From contig JASHTI010000127.1 in the NCBI GenBank assembly GCA_030040625.1, positions 1 through 14,014 of the forward strand: a stretch of 14,014 nucleotides of DNA. The letters are read 5' to 3'. A program made the translations under genes and the position numbers. Origin of the DNA: Thermoplasmata archaeon. GTDB taxonomy: Archaea > Thermoplasmatota > Thermoplasmata > Lutacidiplasmatales > UBA184. Under the pieces are notes generated by a model that ran no database searches, was not told where the DNA came from, and saw only the letters and a program-made list of their open reading frames with translations. Below, piece by piece: positions 7,818 through 13,776 of the stretch; the stretch's first letter is position 1, and the number at the start of each line of letters is the position of its first letter.

Positions 7818-7839
7818 GCGGGGGGCGACAACCCCCCGC
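7818..7839. terminator. Perfect hairpin between sufS and sufB (terminator or operator)
   Basis: GCGGGGGG at 7818-7825 pairs perfectly with CCCCCCGC at 7832-7839 around a six-base loop. It lies downstream of sufS and just upstream of the sufB TATA box. There is no T-run after it in the sufS direction, so a termination role is uncertain. Its position about 12 bases upstream of the TATA box would also suit a regulator site. A second, shorter hairpin (CCCTC-TCG-GAGGG, 7890-7902) lies nearer to sufS. Nothing else is visible in the 234-base gap 7769-8002: no RNA gene and no convincing ORF. Confidence 0.45.
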
Positions 7840-8002
7840 TCTCGGTCTTCTCCCCCGGGGTCCTCGGGGTGTCGGTCTTCGCGCTACAGCCCTCTCGGAG
7901 GGCGATGGTCGCGGGCGAGCCAGGCACGCGTCGGCCGGAGGCTTGGCACCGCTCTCTCATGAAGTGCCCTCGTCGGCCCCGGTCCGGCCGGTCGCAAGCA
8001 CC

Positions 8003-9262
8003 CTAGCGGGCGGAGGCGACCCGCGAGCCGCCACCCGCGAAGAGGCGCACGACCCCCTCGAGCGAGTCGTACATGCGGTCGATCTCCGGTTCGGTGTTGT
8101 AGAGGTAGGTGCTCGCCCGCGTCAGCGCGGGGACCTTCAGGCGGTCCATCAACGGCTGGGCACAGTGGTGGCCGGCCCGAACGCAGATCCCGTCCGCGTC
8201 CAGAAGGCTCGCCACGTCGTGCGGGTGGACCCCTTGGAGGGCGAACGCGACGACGGCCTCGCGGTCCCGGACATCGGAGGGGCCGTAGATGCGGAGCCGG
8301 TCCCCGAACCGCTCGCGGGCCTGCTCGAGCATGCGCGTGAGGAGCTCTTCGTCGTGTCGACGGAGCTCCTCCCAGCCGACCGCCTCGAGGTAATCGGCCG
8401 CCGCGGCGAGCGCGACGGCGCCGCCGACGTTCGGGGTGCCGGCCTCGAAACGGGCCGGGGCGTCCCGGTAGGTGACGCGGTCGGTGTGGACCTCGCGGAT
8501 CATCTCCCCGCCGCCCATGCACGGGGGCATCGCCTCCAGCCGCTCCGTGCGGCCCCAGAGGACGCCGATCCCCATCGGGCCGAGCATCTTGTGGCCGGAG
8601 AACGCGACGAAATCGACACCGAGCTTCTCGACGTCCAGCCGCCGGTGCGGCGCCGACTGGGCAGCATCCAGGACGACGAGCGCACCGTGCGCGTGCGCCT
8701 TCTCCGCGATCTCCCGGACCGGATTCACCGTGCCGAGGACGTTGGAGACGTGGCTGACCGCCACGACCTTCGTAGGGCCCTCGGCGAGCAGCCGGTCGAG
8801 CTCGTCGAGCCGAAGCCGGCCCTGCTCATCGATATCGACGAAGTCGAGCCGTACGCCGTTGTACTCGCGAAGCAGGTGCCACGGAACTACGTTCGAGTGA
8901 TGCTCCATCACCGTGGCGATCACCCGGTCGCCCCGCTGGAGCAGCGAGCGACCGAGGCTCGTCGCGACGAGGTTGATCGCCTCGGTGGTGCCCCGGACGA
9001 AGACGATCTCCTCCGGGTCCTTCGCGCCGATGAACCGGGCGAGGCGCGCCCGCGCCGCTTCGTAGGCGTCGGTCGCCTCGACGCTGAGCGCGTAGACGCC
9101 GCGGTGAACGTTCGCGTTCGAGAACCGGTAGAACGCCTCCTCGGCGGCGATCACCTGCTGCGGCTTCTGCGAGGTGGCGGCCGAGTCGAGGTAGACGAGC
9201 GGCTTGCCGCCGACCTCGCGGCCGAGGATCGGGAAATCCTCCCGAACTCTCGCGACGTCCAT
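8003..9262 (-). CDS. sufS: SufS-type cysteine desulfurase
   Basis: This 419-residue fold-type I PLP enzyme removes sulfur from cysteine as an enzyme-bound persulfide, leaving alanine, and passes it to the Suf scaffold. Visible features in order are the N-terminal YLDSAATSQKP motif typical of the group II (SufS/CsdA) class, HRGVYALS, EHHSNVVPW, the cofactor-binding Asp in VLDAAQSAPH, the PLP lysine K225 in SGHKML, and the sulfur-carrying C367 in RAGHHCAQP. The RAGHHC context and short catalytic loop separate it from IscS/NifS. The ATG at 9262 lies 17 bases after the sufC stop, so the two form an operon. No SufE or SufU partner is encoded in the window, so the sulfur acceptor is unknown. The last ten residues (GGGSRVASAR) are a disordered tail. 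Confidence 0.96.
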   Translation of the reverse strand: MDVARVREDFPILGREVGGKPLVYLDSAATSQKPQQVIAAEEAFYRFSNANVHRGVYALSVEATDAYEAARARLARFIGAKDPEEIVFVRGTTEAINLVATSLGRSLLQRGDRVIATVMEHHSNVVPWHLLREYNGVRLDFVDIDEQGRLRLDELDRLLAEGPTKVVAVSHVSNVLGTVNPVREIAEKAHAHGALVVLDAAQSAPHRRLDVEKLGVDFVAFSGHKMLGPMGIGVLWGRTERLEAMPPCMGGGEMIREVHTDRVTYRDAPARFEAGTPNVGGAVALAAAADYLEAVGWEELRRHDEELLTRMLEQARERFGDRLRIYGPSDVRDREAVVAFALQGVHPHDVASLLDADGICVRAGHHCAQPLMDRLKVPALTRASTYLYNTEPEIDRMYDSLEGVVRLFAGGGSRVASAR

Positions 9263-9279
9263 CCGTCGGGTTCCGGCGC

Positions 9280-10062
9280 CTACGCCGAGGTCCCCGGGAC
9301 CCCGACGCGGACCCAGTCGTAGCCCTTCGCCTCGAGCTCGTCGGCGAGCTGCCGGCCGCCCGAGAGCGCGACGACCCCGTCGACCATCACGTGGACACGG
9401 TCCGGCTTCAGGTACTTCAGGATCCGCTGGTAGTGGGTGATCACCAGGATGCCGGCGTCCGGGCGATGCAGCTTGGCGACCGTCTCTCCGACGGCCTTCA
9501 CCGCGTCGATGTCGAGGCCCGAATCCGGCTCGTCTAGGATCGCGAAGACCGGACGGATCGTCGCCATCTGAAGGACCTCGACCCGCTTCTTCTCGCCTCC
9601 GCTGAACCCCTCGTTCAGCGACCGCTTCAGCAGCGCCTCGTCCATGCCCAGGTAGCCCAGGTGCGTCTTGAGGTCCCGGTCAAAACCGGCGGTGTCGGCG
9701 TCCTGCGCGGTGTGCCGCTGCATGTACGCCGTCCAGAGGAACTTCGCGAGCGAGAGACCGGAGACCTCCTGGGGGTACTGGAACCCGAGAAAGAGGCCGG
9801 CGCGAGAACGCTTCTCGACGGACATCGCGAGGAGGTTCTGCCCGTCGAGCAGCGCCCGCCCCTTCGTCACCTTGTACTTCGGGTGACCCATCAGGGCGTA
9901 GGCGAGGGTGCTCTTCCCTGAGCCGTTCGGACCCATGAGCGCGGTGAGCTCGCCGCTCTTCAGCGTGAGGTTCACCCCCCGCAGGATCTCCTTGCCGGCG
10001 ACCTCCGCGTGGAGGTCCTCGACGATCAACGCGTGCGGCGTGGCGAGCGGGGTAGCGACCAT
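9280..10062 (-). CDS. sufC: SufC, ATPase of the Fe-S cluster assembly complex
   Basis: This 260-residue ABC-type ATPase drives conformational changes in the SufBD scaffold. It is soluble and not a transporter. Visible motifs are Walker A GPNGSGKST (residues 44-52), the Q-loop in FQYPQEVSG, the SufC-type signature GFSGGEKKR, Walker B and D-loop in FAILDEPDSGLDID, and the switch histidine in ITHYQRIL. The EVSG and SGGEKKR sequences are characteristic of SufC rather than of other ABC proteins. The ATG at 10062 is only about 26 bases after the TATA box at 10088-10095, so the message is probably almost leaderless. sufS follows after 17 bases. The gene is divergent from the sufR-like operon and shares its control region, which points to joint regulation. 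Confidence 0.97.
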   Translation of the reverse strand: MVATPLATPHALIVEDLHAEVAGKEILRGVNLTLKSGELTALMGPNGSGKSTLAYALMGHPKYKVTKGRALLDGQNLLAMSVEKRSRAGLFLGFQYPQEVSGLSLAKFLWTAYMQRHTAQDADTAGFDRDLKTHLGYLGMDEALLKRSLNEGFSGGEKKRVEVLQMATIRPVFAILDEPDSGLDIDAVKAVGETVAKLHRPDAGILVITHYQRILKYLKPDRVHVMVDGVVALSGGRQLADELEAKGYDWVRVGVPGTSA

Positions 10063-10087
10063 CTCGAACGTTCCGAGCCGATACCGT

Positions 10088-10095
10088 TATTTAAA
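10088..10095. promoter_or_regulatory. TATA box of sufC (minus strand), possibly shared with the divergent sufR-like gene
   Basis: On the minus strand the sequence reads TTTAAATA, identical to the sufB box, with an expected start near 10066, four bases before the sufC ATG. On the plus strand TTATTTAAA is also an acceptable box with a start expected near 10118. Because TTTAAA is self-complementary, one element may position polymerase in both directions. No other AT-rich octamer as good exists in the 79-base gap (10063-10141). Confidence 0.7.
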
Positions 10096-10101
10096 CATGG
10101 C

Positions 10102-10116
10102 GCGGTGCGTAAATCC
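10102..10116 (+). promoter_or_regulatory. Promoter motif GCGGTGCGTAAATCC, second copy
   Basis: It differs at one base in 15 from the sequence at 4617-4631 before the sufD-like gene, and sits at nearly the same distance from the TATA-like element. It is 25 bases before the ATG here, so it is not a ribosome binding site at this location. It is not palindromic. A regulatory role is inferred from position only. Confidence 0.4.
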
Positions 10117-10128
10117 AACCAGCGGTTG
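10116..10128. promoter_or_regulatory. Inverted repeat CAACC-AGC-GGTTG, candidate SufR operator
   Basis: The two five-base arms match perfectly around a three-base centre. Written as CAAC-N5-GTTG it resembles the CAAC-N6-GTTG operator known for cyanobacterial SufR. It lies over the expected start of transcription of the sufR-like gene (about 10118) and about 20 bases from the shared TATA box, the right place for autorepression. The assignment to the neighbouring regulator is an inference. Confidence 0.55.
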
Positions 10129-10141
10129 AGGCATCTGAACG

Positions 10142-10807
10142 ATGGAGCGCAGGTCGGCCGCGTCCGAGCCGGAGCCCGGGGCCGTCGAGGGGACCCGTGG
10201 AAAGGTCCTCGACGAGCTGGCGGACGGTCCGAAGACAGCGCGGGACCTCGCGAAGTCGCTCGGGATCCAGGAGAGCGCCGCCCGGGGTCACCTCGATCGG
10301 CTCGAGGAGCGCGGCTGGGTGGTGCCGTCGTTCCGTCGCGAGGGGGTCGGCCGACCGCGGAAGCGGTACGCCCTGACCGCTCTCGGGCAGGACCAGCTCC
10401 CGAAGAAGTACGATCTGATGGTCGACGCGATCGTCGACGGCCTCCTCCAGCACGAGGGCGAGGGCTACGTCAGCGCCGTCCTCGCTGAGGCCGGCGAGCG
10501 CGTCGCGCACCAGGTCGCCGAGGGCGTCGTGCCGGGGAAGACCCCCGAGGAGAAGGCCCGCCACCTCGTCACGCTGCTGAACCGCCTCGGTTTCCGTTCG
10601 CACATCGAGCGGACGGCCGACGGGCAGTGCCGGGTCGTCCGGACGAACTGCGTCTTCCGGCACAGCGCGCTCGCGCACCCGTTCCTCCTCTGCGATGTCT
10701 TCGACAAACACCTGACCGAGGCGCTGCTCGGCGAGGTCGGCATCGACCTCGAAGATTCGATCGGCCGCGGAGGTCTCCGGTGTTCGCATCTGATTCAGCT
10801 CAGCTAG
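10142..10807 (+). CDS. SufR-like winged-helix transcription regulator, probably Fe-S sensing
   Basis: The 221-residue product has an N-terminal winged helix (residues ~17-76) with recognition helix region ESAARGHLDRLEERG and the wing GVGRPRKRY, typical of the COG2345/SufR group. A middle helical part follows, and the C-terminal region has C163, C170, C184 and C214. C170-X13-C184-X29-C214, with the HP motif before C184, matches the outer cysteines of the SufR cluster site; the inner fourth cysteine of that pattern is absent and C163 might replace it. Related SufR proteins bind an Fe-S cluster and repress suf genes while the cluster is present. The ATG at 10142 has GAGG ten bases upstream. The gene is divergent from sufC and heads the cysteine operon, overlapping the next start by 28 bases. 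Actual cluster binding and targets are inferred. Confidence 0.82.
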   Translation: MERRSAASEPEPGAVEGTRGKVLDELADGPKTARDLAKSLGIQESAARGHLDRLEERGWVVPSFRREGVGRPRKRYALTALGQDQLPKKYDLMVDAIVDGLLQHEGEGYVSAVLAEAGERVAHQVAEGVVPGKTPEEKARHLVTLLNRLGFRSHIERTADGQCRVVRTNCVFRHSALAHPFLLCDVFDKHLTEALLGEVGIDLEDSIGRGGLRCSHLIQLS

Positions 10808-11736
10808 TCGCGCCGACGACCTCGCCGCCGGCGCGCGGCGCCGCCCCGGACGCGCTGCTGGCGGCGGTCGGCGAGACCCCGCTCGTCCCGCTCCGGCGAC
10901 TGGCGGAGTCGCTCGGCCCCCGCTCCGAGATCTGGGGGAAGCTCGAGCTGCGCAACCCGAGCGGCTCGGTGAAGGACCGGGCGGCGCTGGCGATCGTCCG
11001 CGCGGCGCTCGACGACGGCAGGTTGGGCCGAGGGCACACGCTCGTCGACGCCTCCAGCGGCAACACCGGGCTCGCCTACGCCTGGATCGGCGCGCGCCTC
11101 GGGTTCCCGGTCCGTCTGTTCCTCCCGCGGAACGCCAGCCCGGCACGCCTGCGGGCGATCGCGGCCCACGGCGCGGAGGTGGTCCTCACCGATCCGGCCG
11201 AAGGGACCGACGGGGCGCAGCGGGAGGCACGTGCGCTCGCCGAAGGGACGCCGTCGCGCTACTTCTTCGCGGACCAGTACAACAACCCTGCGAACCCGGC
11301 GGCCCACTATGCCGGCACCGGCCCCGAGATCTGGCGCGACTCCGCGGGCCGCCTCACGCACTTCGTGGCCGGCATCGGCACCGGCGGTACGATCTCCGGC
11401 GCCGGCCGCTACCTGAAAGAGCGGCGGCCGGGTCTCCGGGTGATCGGGGTCGAGCCGACCGGCCCGCTGCACGGGCTCGAGGGCCTGAAGCACCTGCCGA
11501 CGGCGGTGCGCCCGGGGACGTACGACGGCCGCGTGGTCGACGCGACCATTAGGGTGGAGACCGAGGAGGCGATCGCGATGGCCGCGCAGGTCGCGCGCCT
11601 CGAGGGGATCCGGATCGGGCGCTCCGCCGGAGCGGCGCTGGTGGCCGCCGGTCGCGTCGGGGCCGCGGAGGCCGGCGCGGTGGTCGTCGCAGTACTCCCG
11701 GACGCAGGGGAGCGCGGGGCCGAGGATTCGCCATGA
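10780..11736 (+). CDS. cysM: PLP-dependent cysteine synthase, CysM-like
   Basis: This fold-type II PLP enzyme replaces the acetyl or phosphate group of an activated serine with sulfide or a sulfur carrier to make cysteine. The PLP lysine is K65 in GSVKDRAAL. The substrate loop SSGNTG, the phosphate-binding GTGGTISG and the C-terminal GRSAGAAL loop are all present. I chose the GTG at 10780 (318 residues) because GGAGGT lies five bases upstream and the N terminus then has normal family length; it overlaps the regulator gene by 28 bases. Sequence alone does not settle whether the donor is O-acetylserine or O-phosphoserine. The adjoining Mec-like and CysO-like genes favour the carrier-dependent reaction known for mycobacterial CysM. 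The C terminus lacks the longer tail of that enzyme. The stop overlaps the next ATG (ATGA). Confidence 0.9.
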   Translation: MFASDSAQLVAPTTSPPARGAAPDALLAAVGETPLVPLRRLAESLGPRSEIWGKLELRNPSGSVKDRAALAIVRAALDDGRLGRGHTLVDASSGNTGLAYAWIGARLGFPVRLFLPRNASPARLRAIAAHGAEVVLTDPAEGTDGAQREARALAEGTPSRYFFADQYNNPANPAAHYAGTGPEIWRDSAGRLTHFVAGIGTGGTISGAGRYLKERRPGLRVIGVEPTGPLHGLEGLKHLPTAVRPGTYDGRVVDATIRVETEEAIAMAAQVARLEGIRIGRSAGAALVAAGRVGAAEAGAVVVAVLPDAGERGAEDSP

Positions 11737-12197
11737 ACGCGGTCCGGCTCTCTCCGATCCTCCTGAGCCGGCTGGAGGAGGAGGCGCGGCGTGCGTACCC
11801 GGAGGAGGCGTGCGGCTTCCTGCTCAGCCCCGGCACGGAGGTCGACGCCCCGGTCCGGCCCGTAGCGTCGATCGAGCCGGCCCCGAACGAGTTCCCCGGC
11901 GAGCGTCGCCGCCGTTTCGTCATCTCGGCGGACGGCCTGCGCGAGGCGGAGCGCCGGGCCGCGTCGCAAGGGGTCGTCGTCTCGGGATTCTACCACTCGC
12001 ATCCGAACCACCCGGCCGAGCCGTCGGCGTTCGACCGCGACCACGCTTGGCCCTGGTACGCCTACCTCGTCACCTCCGTGGATCCGGAGGGACGGTGCGC
12101 GACCGGCGCCTTCGAGCTCCCGTCCGACGGGGGCTCCTTCGCGCGCCGCGCCCTCGAGATCGCCCCCGCACCGGCGGAGCCGACGCCGGGTCGGTAG
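11733..12197 (+). CDS. mec: JAMM/MPN+ metalloprotease, Mec-like (carrier-cysteine hydrolase)
   Basis: The 154-residue single-domain protein carries the complete JAMM zinc site: E25 (in EEACGFLL), H88 and H90 in HSHP, S98 and D101 in PSAFD. The YPEEACG and HSHPNHP sequences resemble the prokaryotic Mec group that acts on ubiquitin-like sulfur carriers. In Mycobacterium, Mec+ hydrolyses the bond between CysO and newly formed cysteine. Related archaeal JAMM enzymes remove or process small ubiquitin-like modifiers. Here the ATG at 11733 overlaps the cysM stop and the carrier-E1 fusion starts 13 bases after its end, so the product is made together with its likely substrate. Besides releasing cysteine, it may cut the internal Gly-Gly of the fusion. 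It has no signal peptide or membrane segment. Confidence 0.9.
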   Translation: MNAVRLSPILLSRLEEEARRAYPEEACGFLLSPGTEVDAPVRPVASIEPAPNEFPGERRRRFVISADGLREAERRAASQGVVVSGFYHSHPNHPAEPSAFDRDHAWPWYAYLVTSVDPEGRCATGAFELPSDGGSFARRALEIAPAPAEPTPGR

Positions 12198-12210
12198 GGA
12201 GGATCGAACG

Positions 12211-13686
12211 ATGGCCCGCACCACGGTCCGCATCCCGACCCCGCTTCGATCGTTCGCGGGCGGCCGAGCGGAGATCGCCGTCGAGTCGCCGACGGTCGGA
12301 GAGGCGGTCCGCCAGCTGGTGGAGGCTCACCCCGGACTTCGTCGGCACCTGTTGAGCACGGACGGCTCGCTCCGCAACTTCGTCTCGCTGTTCGTCAACG
12401 ACCAGGACATCCGCACGCTCGAGCGCGACGCGACGCCCCTCAAGGACGGGGACGTCGTCGTCATCGTCCCGGCGATCGCCGGTGGCGCACCGGCCGGCGC
12501 GCGGGCCCCCCCGCTGCCGTCCCGGGGCCCTCTCGGCATCGCCCCTGAGCCGCCGTTCTCGCCCGAGGAGCTGCGGCGCTACAGCCGCCACCTGCTGCTC
12601 CCCGAGGTCGGCGTGGCGGGACAGCGGGCGCTGCGGCGGGCCAAGGTGCTCCTCGTGGGGACCGGCGGGCTCGGGGCGCCGGCCGCGCTGTACCTCGCCG
12701 CCGCCGGGGTCGGCACGCTGGGCCTCGTCGACTTCGACGCGGTCGAGTTGTCGAACCTGCAGCGCCAGGTCCTGTACGCGACGGGCGACGTCGGGCATCC
12801 GAAGCTCGCGGCCGCGCGCGCCCGCCTCGAGGGATTGAACCCGGGGACGACGATCGTCCCGCACGAGGAGCGCCTCGAGGCCTCCAACGCGCTCGACGTG
12901 CTCCGCGGGTACGATGTCGTCGTCGACGGCACCGACAACTTCCCGACCCGCTACCTCGTCAACGACGCCTGCGTGCTGCTCGGCAAGCCGAACGTCTACG
13001 GCTCGATCTACCGCTTCGAGGGCCAGGTCAGCGTCTTCGACGCCCGCCGGGGTCCCTGCTACCGATGCCTGTACGCCGAGCCCCCGCCGCCCGAGCTCGT
13101 GCCGTCGTGCGCCGAGGCCGGGGTGCTCGGAGTGCTACCGGGAGTCGTCGGCACGCTCCAGGCGACCGAGGCGATCAAGCTCCTCGTCGGTATCGGCGAG
13201 CCGCTGATCGGCCGCCTCCTGCTGTACGACGCGAGCGCGATGCAGTTCCGCGAGCTCAAGCTCGCCAAAAACCCCGGCTGCGTCCTCTGCTCGCCGACGG
13301 CGACGCAGAAGGGGCTGATCGATTACCCGGCGTTCTGCGGCGTCGGGCCGACGGCCCCGGTGGCCGGCGTACCCGAGATCACTCCGGAGGAGCTCAAGGC
13401 CGAGCTCACGGGCGCCGATCCCCCGATGCTGGTCGACGTTCGGGAGCCGGAGGAACTCGCCATCTCGCACCTGGACGGCGCCGTGGCGATCCCGAAGGGG
13501 GAGCTCCCCGAGCGGGTCGACGAACTGACGCGGGCGCGGTCCGTCGTCGTCTTCTGCCGGTCCGGCGGGCGCAGCGCGGACGCGGTCGAGACGCTTCTTG
13601 AGCTCGGCTTCCAGAACGTCCGCAGCCTGCGGGGCGGAATCAACGCCTGGGCGGAGCGGATCGACCCGACGCTCCCCGTCTACTGA
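12211..13686 (+). CDS. CysO/ThiS-like sulfur carrier fused to MoeZ-like E1 adenylyltransferase and rhodanese
   Basis: This 491-residue protein has three parts. Residues 1-92 are a beta-grasp ubiquitin-like carrier ending in VPAIAGG, close to the C terminus of mycobacterial CysO. A Pro/Ala-rich linker covers ~93-111. Residues ~112-365 are a MoeB/ThiF/E1 domain with the nucleotide motif GTGGLG (150-155), the ATP-binding region DFDAVELSNLQRQ, DGTDNF, C300 in PSCAEAGVLG (the position of the thiol cysteine in MOCS3/MoeZ), and zinc cysteines C283, C286, C357 and C360. Residues ~385-490 are a rhodanese with active C449 in CRSGGRS. E1 adenylates the carrier glycine and the rhodanese supplies sulfur to form the thiocarboxylate. 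Start ATG 12211 follows GGGAGG with good spacing. The odd point is that the Gly-Gly is internal, so the carrier needs cleavage or acts differently. It ends the operon. Confidence 0.93.
   Translation: MARTTVRIPTPLRSFAGGRAEIAVESPTVGEAVRQLVEAHPGLRRHLLSTDGSLRNFVSLFVNDQDIRTLERDATPLKDGDVVVIVPAIAGGAPAGARAPPLPSRGPLGIAPEPPFSPEELRRYSRHLLLPEVGVAGQRALRRAKVLLVGTGGLGAPAALYLAAAGVGTLGLVDFDAVELSNLQRQVLYATGDVGHPKLAAARARLEGLNPGTTIVPHEERLEASNALDVLRGYDVVVDGTDNFPTRYLVNDACVLLGKPNVYGSIYRFEGQVSVFDARRGPCYRCLYAEPPPPELVPSCAEAGVLGVLPGVVGTLQATEAIKLLVGIGEPLIGRLLLYDASAMQFRELKLAKNPGCVLCSPTATQKGLIDYPAFCGVGPTAPVAGVPEITPEELKAELTGADPPMLVDVREPEELAISHLDGAVAIPKGELPERVDELTRARSVVVFCRSGGRSADAVETLLELGFQNVRSLRGGINAWAERIDPTLPVY
12481..12486 (+). 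other. Codons of the internal Gly-Gly (residues 91-92), predicted processing point of the carrier
   Basis: GGT GGC encodes the diglycine that in free CysO, ThiS and MoaD is the C terminus carrying the thiocarboxylate. Here it is followed by Ala-Pro-Ala-Gly and a proline-rich linker. A cut after Gly92 would give a 92-residue carrier and a MoeZ-like remainder starting APAG. No alternative start is needed for the downstream part, and no stop or frameshift is visible. Confidence 0.6.
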
Positions 13687-13776
13687 CGCAGGACAGAGTG
13701 GGCGGGGAAGAGGTTCGCTCGAAGACTCCGGCCCGTCGCCCTCGTCCGGCGGCGGGCCGGCCCGGCTCGCGCGAGG
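13687..13776. other. Short gap between convergent genes
   Basis: The 90 bases between the two stop codons contain the GC palindrome CGGGCCGGCCCG (13753-13764) but no T-run or other clear terminator on either strand. I see no RNA gene or short ORF. Confidence 0.5.

Noticed and set aside
7769..8002. Possible tRNA or small RNA between sufS and sufB
   Set aside because: I found no GGTTCRANNCC T-arm sequence or cloverleaf pairing; only the hairpins described.
7943..9322. 459-codon plus-strand open frame opposite sufS
   Set aside because: Antisense shadow of a clear SufS gene.
10627..10779. In-frame upstream extension of cysM to 10627
   Set aside because: It would run deep inside the regulator gene, encodes an Arg/Pro-rich stretch foreign to the family, and the GTG at 10780 has a near-perfect ribosome binding site.
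13753..13764. GC palindrome CGGGCCGGCCCG as a terminator
   Set aside because: It has no loop and no T-run, and such palindromes are common in GC-rich DNA.
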